Shown here piece after piece: positions 44,374-55,114 of a stretch of 64,000 nucleotides of DNA. A program made the position numbers and the translations under genes. The notes below the pieces were generated by a model. That model saw only the letters and a program-made list of their open reading frames with translations, ran no database searches and was not told the origin of the DNA. How positions within the stretch are numbered: position 1 is the stretch's first letter; each line of letters starts with the position of its first letter. Source of the stretch: Notospermus geniculatus (Eukaryota; Nemertea; Pilidiophora; Heteronemertea; Lineidae); the NCBI GenBank assembly GCA_002633025.1, contig NMRB01000017.1, positions 96,919 through 160,918 on the forward strand. Direction: 5' to 3'.

Positions 44374-44899
44374 TCACTCAGTCCACTCGCTACTTTCTTG
44401 CCATCCACCAACAATATGGGGTATGCCAGGCTTTGCAGCAGCAACTAACTCCAAAGCTGGATCCAGAACTCCAGGCACAACCTTCTTGGGTGACACAGTT
44501 CCGGAAGTACCAAACTTCCGTATCATACTTATGTCCGGGACAGCAAAGTTGATGCGACTGCTGGTTGAAGAAAACCTTCCACGAGTGGCATCTCCAGACA
44601 CGATCTGCCCTAGATTTTTTGGTCCCAACAGGAATCTTAGGAACTTGCCATGGAATAGACTACCATAAGGGACACACTCCGCATGAGCTACTGCAAAATC
44701 CTGTCCGCAGTCAGCTGTACTTCACTGCGGACGAGGACTTCTCTTCGCTGACGAGAACTTCACTTAGATGGAGACACGATATCTCTCCCATTTCCTTCAC
44801 AATACGTGTTAGTTGACACTTAGGCAAATCATTGAAATCACAGTCAAACAGTTGTTTTGCCACAGTTTTGATAACGGGTGAAATTTGCTCAACTGCCAC
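44374..44899 (-). other. Unrecognised minus-strand frames
   Basis: One frame reads QISPVIKTVAKQLFDCDFND, then LTRIVKEMGEISCLHLSEVL; it resembles uncharacterised multi-copy invertebrate proteins but no domain can be named. Together with minus frames at 45432-45626 and 45709-45993 (the latter lysine-rich), it may be a decayed gene. No splice sites were confirmed. Confidence 0.3.
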
Positions 44900-44974
44900 T
44901 TGCTTTCCAGCTCACAAATATATTGTTTGCCTTACTGCATCACTGTATGTTTTGCCATCGGACTTGTGATTTAA

Positions 44975-45252
44975 AGCCCCACTGTATTGAATTTGAAAAA
45001 CGCAGTGCTTGACGTCAGTGCACGACGTCAGCGTAGTGTAAAATGTACTGCGCTCCATCTGAATACATTAGAGCTCTCCCTGTCGTTTTTTTCTAACGTG
45101 TGCTGAAAACTAGGCCTTGATTCTCAGAAGTACGTATCGGACAAGCATTTTTGGGACCTTCACAAGGCTGTGAGACCTCTTTATTGTGCTCCTCCTTATT
45201 GTGCTCTCTCCTAACATTTTGAAAATATCGCAAAATTCAATACTGTGGGGCT
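44975..45252. mobile_element. MITE with TTAA target duplication
   Basis: Tips AGCCCCACTGTATTGAATTT and (inverted) AGCCCCACAGTATTGAATTT enclose 278 bp, with TTAA immediately outside both ends (44971-44974 and 45253-45256). TTAA duplications are typical of piggyBac- and Kolobok-type transposases. Two GACGTCAG words are inside. Confidence 0.8.
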
Positions 45253-46166
45253 TTAACACGATTACTGCTGCTCTTCAAAGATTCTAGCTCCTCCTTCAGA
45301 ACATCATTTTCAATCTGCAGTTGTGACAAACGATCATTCAGATCACTCCCTGGATTGTAAGCCTTTGTTTGCATTGCCACTGATTGTTTTTTTGTTGTTC
45401 TTGGACTTGTAATCCTGCTTACTGATCACATTCAATTTTCATCATCCGGCATAACAGCTCCCTGTCTTGCTGCTCCTGTCCGCCGTCGTGTTTCCCTTCC
45501 TCTTCCACGATCCCGACCATTCTTGATAAATTTTCGAACAACTTCCTTTATTTCGGAATCGGTGGCATTCCTGGTGGCCGTGTTTTTCCTGACTGATCCT
45601 GAAAACGCAACAAAAAAATCATGCATTGATACATAATTCTCTACTTTATTCTATCCCAACATGCACATCATAGTAGCCTTGGTTACACTACATCCCCAGC
45701 ATATGCGGTCAACCTATGAACTGTCGGGCGTTAAGAAACCCGCATCTGAAAAACATGTGTTTTTGAAACACAACATGCCCACTGTGTTTTTTCTTCAGTA
45801 GCTTTTTCTTTTCATCCTCTACGAGACTGGAAAATTCTATATTTCCAGATCCCTTTGAATTTTTCTTCTCCTCACTTCTCCAACATTTGAAACTAACCCC
45901 ACACTTGTGAATTGCTGTAACCAGTGAGATCAAATGAGATGTTTCAGATGAAAGAGCTTCAACAACACCATGGCAATTTGCAAAATCAGTCACTTTCTTT
46001 GCATACCACTTACCCTTATCAACTGTTATATCCAGGGTCTGAAAGTTACCATCTTCTACACATGCGTTGACCCTGAAATGGATAGAATATTTTAGACCTA
46101 GTCCTAGCTGACATCATAGGCATAAATATGCTCAAATAAAATCAACATGTAGTGACAGCAGACCTG

Positions 46167-46245
46167 GGGCCGATTTCATAAAGTGATTTTATGCTAATCA
46201 ATGGTACCTTCTTCAAATGGAAATCCATTGAAGTTAAAGCCACAC
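46167..46245. mobile_element. MITE family 2, single-arm copy
   Basis: GGGGCCGATTTCATAAAGTG followed by ATGGTACC words matches the left arm of the family at 19.8 and 36.5 kb; the right arm is degraded. Confidence 0.45.
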
Positions 46246-47002
46246 AGTATAGACAGATTGGTCGTAATCGGCGAGCATAGTCTCGACCACCCAGTCGCTG
46301 TTTCGAATCTGCGGATCCATAGTAATGCTATTGTAGAATGAAGCGCCTGGCTGCGCAAGACTAAACACACCATTGGGCCAGGCCAGGCCTATGGTGTAAA
46401 TAGGCCTAGCCTACATGTTTCATGTAGTACATGTAGGCCTTTGCCATGCCTACTACCGTAAACCGGGGTGACTTTGAAAGGATTAGAAATTTTACCAGAA
46501 TTCCTGGATTAATCATTGAGGATAGATGTCCAACACCCATTGTTCTGAGAGGGCTCCAGTATCCAGAATCCGTATGTACTGTGAATTCTTTCATCACCAG
46601 TGGCCGTTGCAGAAAAAACAGGAGAAAACTGACCTTTCAAAGTCACCCCTAGATTGGGTTGACTTTGAAAGGTGTTGCGATTTTTAAAAAAATAATTCAA
46701 CAAACCGCATATAACACGACATAACTCAAAAATATAATGAGAAACCTGAACATGAACATTTAGAATACAATTCTGTAAACCTTCTACAACAGTTACATCT
46801 GTTATTTTTAATGATTGTGTCTCGCATGCTTAGCGGACAGTAATATCCTTTAACAAGAATGCCGATCTGTAGCCCTTAAAATATCTACCACTCACTAGGT
46901 ACCCTGTTTGTTCACAATCTCATGTGACAAGGCCTCACCAAAGCTTACTGCAACAAGCCAAGTTCATACTACCCTACACTACCACAACAGTGTTCATTTC
47001 AG

Positions 47003-48856
47003 TCAGTTTATGTCATAACCAGCTATGTCACAGTCTTTGAACACTGTTCCCCTTCGGCTCTCAGTTGGAATTAAACACTTCACAAGATTATCATTCTCTA
47101 CATACATTCTGTCCTTCACCTCAGGGTAAACAAACTTGACTTGACCCTTACGAACATCCTTCCTCAGAAAGCGGATGAAACAAAACTCATCACCAGGGTC
47201 CTCTTCCTCATCAGATGATGTGGGTTCAGAGACTTTACCAACATAGTAGAGTGTTCTGCGCATGGTGGGAAACTTGCACAGCACATAAGAATCTATGTTG
47301 GGTTTACCATTATTATTGTTCTCATCAACAACAGGACACCCTTCATTTTCAAATTCCGACTCGGAATCAGAAGTGGGGTCAGCCTCGGACTCTGAATCAT
47401 GCATTTCAACATACTCATGGTCATCTACAGCTTCACCTGCAGGTTCACCGCCAGCTGCCGATTCAGCATTCGCTGGAACAGTTGGGCCTTCACCAAGATC
47501 TTCCAGAGAAATACTTTTCCCTGGTTCTACAGATATTTTGGTTCTTTTCTGTTTTTGCTTGGTTTCTGTGGGGTACCTCAATCTTTCTAACAGATCATAG
47601 ACACACTCAGATACTCTAGGGGCTATGGCATCTGCATTAGTACCTGCATTCCTCTGAGGAAGCCGGGACAGGACCTGTTCTTGGTCCAATGGAAAGATGC
47701 CGCACTTACGAAAACCTGACGAAATGTTCTCGCTATGCGGAGTTTCCGGATTACCATAAAGGTGCTCACACAGTTGTTTGAGCAACCTTGGGAAATCCAG
47801 CTTAGACAAAGTTTGGGCCTTTTTGCCACACCGACTTTTCCAGTCATCTAGAAGCTGTCGCCATTTTTTTTTCATAGGACCAAAGAAGGCCACATCTAGC
47901 GGCTGCATTAAATGTGTAGAATTTTTGGGTATACACACAAATCTGATCTGATGGATAGCCGATAGTCGCACAACCCTGGGTGTAAAATGGCTGGCCAAGT
48001 TATCACCTATGAGAACCTTGACCCCTGGCAGGTTCTTTACAGATGGAAGAAACTGGGTCTCAAACCAGTCGGTGAAACAGGTGGAATCGAACCACCCACT
48101 TTTGCTCCTGTTGTATCTGGTACCCTTTGGACCACCATGAACCCACTGATTCCATAGGTGTTCTGCTTTGTATACAACATAGGGAGCTAGAATATTCCCA
48201 GAAGCAGACCCACAGAACATAAGTGATGTTGAGCTTTTTGTTCCATCTCTTACACGCTCGGGGTACTTCTGTCCACGTTTGAAAATACATTTTTTCACCC
48301 CCGGGTCATCGGTTAAATTTGTCTCATCATAGTTAAATATGTTGGTTGCAGGGATATCTTTCAGAGTGTCCTTAAGATTGTCAAAAAAGTCAAGGACTGT
48401 CTCTTGATCAACTCTAGCCCTCTGCCTCTTGATGTTCTGACACATTCTCTGTGATAGGTCCGCCCTGTTCCTCTTCACGAAACTGTAAGCCCATTCATGA
48501 CTTGGAAGGTTACGTTTAAACCTCGGTTCTGTGGACTTGATGCGATCTAAGTAGGCCTTGGCGAGGTATCTCAGGTCCATCAAATCAAACGGGAAACCCC
48601 ACTCGGCTACGCAAATTATGTGGTCAACGAAAGACTGCTCTTCTTCGTTGGAGAAGGCAAATGTGCCACCAATTTTTCCGCCATGCAGGCCCTTGACTTT
48701 GTTGTTCAGGGTTCCCAAAGGAATCCCATACATTTTGTTGGCTTCATAGAAAGTCATTTTTCCAACTTTTATGCTCCTAACTGCCTCCTCAAGGGTTGCA
48801 TCACTGTAATTTTTATATGGTCTGGCTCTAGGTTTTGGCTGGTACACTCTAGGCAT
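47003..48856 (-). CDS. Tigger/pogo-type transposase, 617 residues, intact
   Basis: The enzyme cuts and pastes its element at TA sites in the nucleus. Domains: a psq-type helix-turn-helix at about residues 18-60 (TLEEAVRSIKVGKMTFYEAN); a CENP-B-like second DNA-binding region at about 64-150; a DDE_1 catalytic core at about 170-385 with Asp177 in FNYDETNLTDD, Asp285 in VLIGDNLASH and Asp321 in MQPLDVAFFGP, which gives DD35D spacing as in Tigger/pogo; an acidic Glu/Asp/Ser-rich stretch at about 475-515; and a conserved-looking tail at about 528-597 (LYYVGKV...FLRKD...YPEVKDRM). I chose the ATG at 48856 (AAAATGC context); the frame is open a further 39 codons upstream without similarity. There are no stops or frameshifts. 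It is flanked by its own inverted ends, so it is probably functional or was until very recently. Confidence 0.93.
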   Translation of the reverse strand: MPRVYQPKPRARPYKNYSDATLEEAVRSIKVGKMTFYEANKMYGIPLGTLNNKVKGLHGGKIGGTFAFSNEEEQSFVDHIICVAEWGFPFDLMDLRYLAKAYLDRIKSTEPRFKRNLPSHEWAYSFVKRNRADLSQRMCQNIKRQRARVDQETVLDFFDNLKDTLKDIPATNIFNYDETNLTDDPGVKKCIFKRGQKYPERVRDGTKSSTSLMFCGSASGNILAPYVVYKAEHLWNQWVHGGPKGTRYNRSKSGWFDSTCFTDWFETQFLPSVKNLPGVKVLIGDNLASHFTPRVVRLSAIHQIRFVCIPKNSTHLMQPLDVAFFGPMKKKWRQLLDDWKSRCGKKAQTLSKLDFPRLLKQLCEHLYGNPETPHSENISSGFRKCGIFPLDQEQVLSRLPQRNAGTNADAIAPRVSECVYDLLERLRYPTETKQKQKRTKISVEPGKSISLEDLGEGPTVPANAESAAGGEPAGEAVDDHEYVEMHDSESEADPTSDSESEFENEGCPVVDENNNNGKPNIDSYVLCKFPTMRRTLYYVGKVSEPTSSDEEEDPGDEFCFIRFLRKDVRKGQVKFVYPEVKDRMYVENDNLVKCLIPTESRRGTVFKDCDIAGYDIN

Positions 48857-49089
48857 TTTGGTTCTGAATATAAGAAAGTATAGTGATGCCAGTAGGCTAG
48901 GCCTACTACATTTAATTTGCCGGGGGGGGGGGCTGGATTCGTACGATTTCTCTGACCCCGCCCCCACAGCCAATGGCCGCGATTTGGAACTAGAGGCCTA
49001 GGCCTAGGCTACTGCAAGCCTACTGCAAAACTAGGCGTTCATTATTTAAGCGATCCACCAAAACCTTATTGTTATTGGCTGACAGTGTG

Positions 49090-49128
49090 ATTGGGGTGAC
49101 TTTGAAAGTATTTCAAAGTCACCCCAAT
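49090..49128. repeat. Palindromic pair of the transposon's 15-bp motif
   Basis: ATTGGGGTGACTTTGAAA, spacer GTA, then TTTCAAAGTCACCCCAAT: 18-bp perfect arms. It lies 5' of the transposase gene, about 235 bp upstream of the ATG, inside the transposon. It is likely a transposase-binding or self-regulatory site. Confidence 0.8.
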
Positions 49129-49531
49129 CTAAGCAGATTATGGTGGGGGTGACTTTGAAAACGCTCTAGGCTGCTTGCATGCATTGCACCATACTTGCAA
49201 ACAGATGCACTGTGAAAACTGGTATGCTCCAAAACTAACTCAATACTCGGTGACATCGCCAAGTTTTGTGAACTAGTTGATTCTCTGAGATTTTGTCACA
49301 TATGCAAAATATGACTAAACACAAGTGCCACATGCAATTCGAAAAAATGCAGCAATAACTCACCTGGTAAACACAATCTATGCCCTACATGCAACCCTGT
49401 ACATTCAGAGAGAGTCTACAATCAAGCAGGTGGTGCCACCTCGACTTAGATGAGAGAACTGCACATCTCAAACTTTTCCTGGAAAACTTTCAAAGTCACC
49501 CCAACTTTCAAAGTCACCCCGGTTTACGGTA

Positions 49532-50140
49532 TCATTATTTAACCTGGCTAGGGCCTAGGCCTAACTGTTAATGTTAGGCTACATCATCATCATGATCATC
49601 ACATCCGTCATGCTTAGGCTGGCCTAACCATGCCAGCAGGCACACATACCAGCATGCAGGCGACCGCCTGCATTAAGCCTAAGACGTTTGGGACACCAAT
49701 TCCCTAAAAAAACAGTGGCTTTTGTTTGCCCTCCTTTATTTACCGACGTAAAATAAATTGTAGTGCATGCACGTACGTGTTGCACTGCAGTGCAGGCAGG
49801 CCACTAACGTGAATAGCGGTGGACGAGCTGCTCACCTTTTCACCAACTCCGCCTTGTTTCCACCCGTTCTGTGGCCTCTACACTCTAGCCAACGCTTCAG
49901 TTGGTAATTTGAATATGATTCAACATTGTCCACATTAATTTTCGCCCCAGGGACGTCGTCCTCAAGTAGATTTACAACATAAAACGGGTCAGACGTACTT
50001 CACTTCATTTTCAAGCACTGAACTGTACTTAAAGGACGACGGTATTGCTTCCCAATCCTGCGTTACACCTACCCGTGTTAAGGGAGACCTCTATTGACGA
50101 CTTGGTAAACCACGCGCATGCTACTATGTGCATTGTACTG
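49532..50140. other. No gene recognised
   Basis: The right flank of the intact transposon, with AGGCCT-rich words near 49550-49690. No coding signature. Confidence 0.4.
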
Positions 50141-50411
50141 TAATCATACATTCTCCAACACTGGGGCGAAAGGCTTAACTACAGTGATGGAGAATGGTGT
50201 CGGTGGCGCACTCTGTCGACAGAAAATGGCAATACTGTGGTCCTTTAATAACGTTCCCAGTGTTGGGCTACTGGATGGTAGTGCCTCTGGTGTTGACGAA
50301 AAAAGCAGATGCACTGGTCTATTATTGCTCCTGTCAGTATTGTACGTGGTATATGCATCCTCAATCCCAAAGGAGAAATGCGAGTTGTTGTTTTGGTCTA
50401 CACATTCATCA

Positions 50412-51062
50412 TCATTGAAAAGGAGACCAAGGTGAGAAGGATGCGAGGATGATGTCAGTGATACGTGTTGTCGGCTTGGCTGATGGGATGCAGGCAGGTG
50501 TAGTACATGTTGTCGGCTTTGGCATGTTCGCTGGTGCGGTACATGTTGTCGGCGGCTTTGGCATGTAACTGACATCACAGCTGATTGAGGTGTTAGCTGA
50601 TGGGATGCTGGCTGGTGCGGTACATGTGGGCTTCGGCATGTAACTGACATCAGCACTACTGAAGGAGATGTTGGCTGATGGGATACCGTCTGGTGCGGTA
50701 CATGTTGTCGGCGGCTTGGGTATGTAAGTGACATCACCGCTGATTGAGATGTTGGCTGATGGGATACTGGCTGCTGGGGTACATGTTGTCGGCGGCTTCG
50801 GCATGTAACTGACATCACAGCTGATTGAGATGTTGGCTGATGGGATACTGGCTGCTGCGGTACATGTTGTCGGCGGCTTCGGCATGTAACTGACATCACA
50901 GCTGATTGAGGTGTTAGCTGATGGGATGCTGGCAGGTGTGTTGTCGGATGCTTGAGTGCCAGTATGAGGCATAGCAGGGAAGCGGGAATCACAAAACACG
51001 GTTTCACTATGCTGACGCTCAGTATGAGGCATAGCAGGGAAGCGGGTCCAATCACAAAACAT
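50412..51062 (-). repeat. 81-bp coding-like minisatellite
   Basis: GTTGGCTGATGGGATACTGG-type units recur at exactly 81-bp steps (for example 50751 and 50832), about five full units plus degenerate ends. As the period is 27 codons, more than one minus-strand frame stays open; one reads ASIPSANISISCDVSYMPKP per unit, another THLPASHQLTPQSAVMSVT-like text. No known protein family fits, and upstream and downstream frames do not join cleanly, so I treat it as a minisatellite that may once have been coding. Confidence 0.65.
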
Positions 51063-51116
51063 GGTGCACTATGCTGGCGTCTTGAATGGCGCCTAAGCTG
51101 ACTTGCAGTTAAGTAT

Positions 51117-51526
51117 CTACCAGGGCACCACTGGCAGCAAAACTTCTTTTTGGGCTTTCCGGCACACCATCTTCGAATTCTTCAGCAGAATAGGTACCCC
51201 CACACCAAGAACATCTTCTACCGAAGATCCAGATTCCACAGGGAAGCCCTGAAACAGTTGGTAAGACATTGAGTACACTAAATCACTTCCACCCTCCCTT
51301 GGGGAGAAGGACTGGCAGATGACCAAAGTCCTGTTATCAAACTGCCAAAGTGTTTTACAGATTTTACTTCCCTTCCGCTCCCAGTAGTAGTCGATTTAAT
51401 TAAAGCATTTTCTGCTTCCACATCAGGAACATTGCTCTGAGAATTGATACCAGAACTATAAATAGGCTTCGACGTCTCCTGCCTCTTGACAGGTTTTTCA
51501 CAGTAGATGCAAATGACATTGACCAT
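51117..51526 (-). pseudogene. Unrecognised CxxC-containing ORF, frameshifted
   Basis: From ATG 51526 the frame reads MVNVICIYCEKPVKRQE and continues to about 51350. A shifted frame continues CKTLWQFDNRTLVICQSFSP to VLLPVVPW and a stop at 51117. The N-terminal CxxC could be half of a zinc site. No function is assigned. It shares orientation with the minisatellite next to it and could be its 5' part. Confidence 0.3.
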
Positions 51527-51599
51527 ATATTCCGTTAATTACACTGATTGAGAGAGAAAGTCCTTCATTCCTCAGAAGCAGTTTGGGGGATTTCTCTCT

Positions 51600-52780
51600 G
51601 TTGATGTGTGCACTACCCGGCATGGCCGGTATTCTCGACGTTGTCTGCCTTTCAACTTCTCCTCGGATATGAGACGAACTTGCATGGTTACAGTGTCTGC
51701 TTGCTCTTGTAGATGTTTGACCAATAGGTGGAAAGTCAGATTTCCGCGTCGGGAGTGGCGATTTAGGGCCCCATGCCAGCCATCAACGTCGTTGTTGGTG
51801 CGTATAATGCTGCTTGAAGGTGCTCCAAGTTGGCTTCCAGAGATTCTTATCGTTCCATTGGCAACGAATGTAGTTCGTGAGCTACTGCGGTTTCTCTGTC
51901 GTAGCCTACTGTTCCAGTTGCTCGAATATCGGCTGGGTGTGCTCGTGGGGAAGATAGGGGAAGGCGAGGAGCTGTCGCCACTAAGTTGTGCGTGGCGTTG
52001 TCGTTACGGGGTAGGCGGGAGCGAGTCCAATCTCCTGTATCTCCCGCCAGATACATTGTCCCCAATGGAATGCACAACCTCAAACTGTGAGTTTTCGAAA
52101 TCGATGACAGTCTGCCTGGCCCGTTGTGTCCCTGTCAGTCATTTAACCGCCTTCAGCACCTTCTTATAATCCTTTTTCCCACGTACTGACATCAGCACGA
52201 AAACGAGGGGCACCTGCTTGACGCTGTCACCACTCTTCATGAAGGAGTGGGTTGACATGAGTTGAGTGAAAGTCTCTTTCACTATTTTAATTTTAAAAGT
52301 TCTGTCTAAGTACCACGTTTTCGACTTTGAGAGGAGCTGGAGCGTTTTGTTCTTCGCAAATACCAGGTGTCGTTTGCCGTCCACAGTTACGTCATTTCGG
52401 AGGAAATCGTCCGGAATGTGCGTCTCGTCTATTTCAAAATCCAAACCTTGTGTGTCTGCTTGTAGCATTTTCTCTCTGTGCCTCTTTGCTGCTCTTGCCA
52501 GGTGGGCTGGTTTGCGGAGAGCTTCGAGGGGCTGCTCAGTTTCTTGAATCCCTTGTTCCAGCATGACCTGATTCACGATCTCCGCAGCTGAGGTGAATAT
52601 GTCACGGGCAGTAGTCTTCTTCACCTCAGCTGCCACTGCTGTTGCTACAGTAGCGCCGAGTTTACCAGGGTGGATGTGCGGTTGGCTGCCACGTGTGAAG
52701 GTCTGCCCTTTCTGAAGTTCTGTTGCCTTGCACCACGTACGTTTATTTCTCACACTGCAGGTCCACGTTCGATTGCACAT
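51600..52780 (-). pseudogene. MULE transposase with FLYWCH-like N-terminus, internally deleted
   Basis: Minus strand. A 213-codon frame (52780-52139) begins CNRTWTCSVRNKRTWCKATE with TRGSQPHIHPGK (FLYWCH-type zinc finger pattern). It continues with FLRNDVTVDGKRHLVFAKNK, then KTWYLDRTFKIKIVKETFTQ (first acidic block WYxDxTF) and VPLVFVLMSVRGKKDYKKVL, followed by a stop. A different frame resumes with RTNNDVDGWHGALNRHSRRG, LTFHLLVKHLQEQAD and MQVRLISEEKLKGRQRREYR, the C-terminal part of the same family. The second catalytic region is largely deleted. The upstream end abuts a gypsy integrase fragment at about 52790. Confidence 0.8.
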
Positions 52781-52789
52781 TTGGAGTAC

Positions 52790-53215
52790 CGGGACAAATA
52801 ATCAATGATAACGGAGGATCCTTCATCAAGTTGGCAGACAGTAATGGTTAAAGCCACACGACGAAATGGCACAGTATTTTCTCCACGATCTCTGCTGTTG
52901 CTTTCCTTGATCTGTTCAACGAATGGAAATTTCGAATAATAGTCAGCTATGACGAGACATGATTTGTTCTAACAATCAAAGTAGTGGGTTCCAAGAGTAC
53001 ACCAAGGAATGCTCGGTATTTCTGGCATAATGGGTTGCAATGGTTTCTTTCTATGTGATGCCTGAGGAGTTTGACAAGGTATGCAGTCATGGCAGTGTTT
53101 GATGTGAGTCTCAATGTCGCAGTTGATGCTAGGCCAGAACACACTGTTTCTGGCGTGTTGCTGACATCTAGCTATCCCTTGGTGACCTTGGTGAATCTTT
53201 TCAAATTACTCACCT
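52790..53215 (-). pseudogene. Ty3/gypsy integrase zinc-binding/core remnant
   Basis: The minus strand reads IHQGHQGIARCQQHARNSVF, then HIKHCHDCIPCQTPQ (the HHCC zinc-binding module), then WCTLGTHYFD and NKSCLVIADYYSKFPFVEQI (integrase core start with its first aspartate). A stop interrupts the core after HYFDC. The fragment ends where the MULE fragment begins, so one element has inserted into or recombined with the other. Confidence 0.8.
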
Positions 53216-53523
53216 CTAAGCGCTTTTGAATTGCGTCTTCTTCGCACTTCACGAATATCTGCATACAGTGCCTTTATTTCCTTTTCATTCTTCTTTTGAT
53301 TTTCGCTAGCTTGATCAGTGTTGATGGCATCTCTTCTGGTGTTCATGGAATTTTCTCTCGTCAGTGTAGATCCGGTCGCAAGTGCGACAACGATGCGAGA
53401 CATCAGTAGCTGTACGTTTACCGTCTCGCTTTTTGCAGCTCTCTTCGTGGTTCTATCACGTGGCGACAAGAAACTGGCGCGACATCTGCCACACAAAAAC
53501 CGGTTCCCTTTCGTAAACGGCAT
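53206..53523 (-). other. Unrecognised basic minus-strand frame
   Basis: About 105 codons from ATG 53523. It has a CGRC pair near the N-terminus, an Arg/Lys-rich middle and a possible coiled coil (SENQKKNEKEIKALYADIRE). No family is recognised. It lies just upstream of the gypsy fragment on the same strand, and could be a host exon or part of an element. Confidence 0.25.
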
Positions 53524-53559
53524 TTCTGAAGGAGATGGAAAAGGTCATAGTCGGTTGTA

Positions 53560-54100
53560 AACCGTTTTGGATATCATGCTGAGGTGCCGGAGACAGTCGG
53601 TGACAACCCAGTTGCTACTCGCTGATTGTTTTCGTAAGCCGCCGTGTTTTGTGGCGGCGCTGCCTGTTGAGCCTCGTTCTGAAGTTCGCGATTTTCTTGT
53701 CAATTTTTCGAAAATTCTGGATATTTTGTGTCGAAATTATGTGAAATCACCCGTTGATGGCAAAACCAATGTATTGATATGAATGTTTGGTTTGTATGGA
53801 TGGATTAGAACGCCATTGTTTGTGGAGTCAAAGTGAATATGACCGTGAAAACGGTGTTTAATCGACGGGACATCGGATCATTCCTATTCATGTACAGGAA
53901 AAGGCAGGAGTTTCATTCCTTGTCTGTATTATATATATATAGGGGGTAGGACCCCCGTAATTAGCGGTACAAGTTCCTGTGCATAAATGCAGCTTTGATG
54001 CATGTTCTGTGTAGTGTATGCCGCTACCTCTGTCATTTCTGTAGTCACAAACATACGAGGACAACATTTTTATTTCTATGAATATGATCAACCCCAATAT
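53560..54100. other. No gene recognised
   Basis: Unique-looking sequence with a short TATATATA run near 53930. Confidence 0.4.
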
Positions 54101-54109
54101 GTTTGTGAG

Positions 54110-55110
54110 CTTTCACTCGAGGAATCGGTTCGTCATTAAGTATAACCACATGATGCTGTTGAGGATGTTTACGAGTAAATGAAATACCACTTCCTTGCTT
54201 TTAGATGCTTTAAAGTTTAATTTCCATATCCCTGCCCAACCACAGACTCTACCTAAGTCAGACATAAGCAGATCATGACTACGATTGATGTCATCCATAT
54301 GGGTGGGCAGGAACAGGGAACAGTCATCGACATATAAATACATGCTACAGGTTAGGGACTTCATTACTCAAATCATTAATGTATAATAAAAACAACAAAG
54401 GTCCAAGGACAGATCATTGAGGAACACCGCTATTGATGCTGCCCACAGCAGCTGACCAGTGAGAAAATGAATCACCTACAGTTTTACCCGTAGGCCTAAC
54501 CTACGGTTAACTAAGTATGACATCAGAAGTTTAATTACATCTGTACCAAATCCATAGGACTTTAATTTGTGAAGGAGAAGATAATAAGGAATAGCATCAA
54601 ACGTGCCCTCTATGTCCAAGAAAACCCCGCGAGTCTCTTTATTCTGAGACCTGTCCAGATAAATAATGTGAGTGACATGGATGAGTTGTTTTTGGGTATC
54701 AAGACCCCTGATAAAACCTGATTGGTACTCATAAAATTGATTATTGCGAATAATTATGAGCCTCGATATTTGAAAAGATTACAGGTTCAAAAATATTTGA
54801 GAGAGCATTCAAGAGGGTAACTGGTCGATAATTTGCCACAGCCATTTTAAACACTTTATTCTTAAAAAAATGGGTACCGGTACGACTGTACCTAATTTCC
54901 AACAATCGGGAAACGTACCACACCTCACGATTGCATGAAATTACAAGCATAAAGGATCATCTAAAGAATTTACAATAAATTTTAACATTTTATTCGTAAT
55001 GCCATCATTCCCACACCTTTAGAAACGTTAAGATTGCAAAGATTAGCATTGACCATCTCTTTATTTATAGAGATGCTTGGCAGCACGTTACGTGTCTTAA
55101 GGGACAAGCA
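54110..55110 (-). pseudogene. LINE reverse-transcriptase remnant
   Basis: Minus strand, several frames. In order: IRQIFLNTFIAKFHHNF; NYRPVTLLNALSNIFEPVIF (RT block 1); LDRSQNKETRGVFLDIEGTF with DAIPYYLLLHKL (motif A, aspartate present); then SGVPQ-like and GPLLFLLYINDL segments; then CSMYLYVDDCSLFLPTHMDD (motif C, YVDD) and WKLNFKASKSKEVVF. This is the palm of a non-LTR (CR1/L2/Jockey-like) reverse transcriptase. Stops and frameshifts between blocks show decay. Confidence 0.85.
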
Positions 55111-55114
55111 GGTA

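Larger units (their letters stand above)
46456..49529 (-). mobile_element. Complete Tigger/pogo-type DNA transposon, 3,074 bp
   Basis: Both ends carry the same perfect 25-bp terminal inverted repeat (CCGTAAACC followed by GGGGTGACTTTGAAAG) at 46456-46480 and 49505-49529. TA flanks each side (46454-46455 and 49530-49531), as expected for pogo/Tc1-type integration. One uninterrupted transposase gene lies inside on the minus strand. The 15-bp core GGGGTGACTTTGAAA occurs eight times: 46465, 46635 (inverted), 46656 (one mismatch), 49093, 49111 (inverted), 49146, 49488 (inverted) and 49506 (inverted). All lie within about 215 bp of one end or 440 bp of the other, and none is inside the gene. Perfect ends and an open gene indicate recent arrival. 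Confidence 0.93.

Noticed and set aside
50144-51055. 303-codon minus-strand frame
   Set aside because: It runs through the 81-bp minisatellite, whose period is a multiple of three; an overlapping 216-codon frame is equally open. Length is not evidence of coding.
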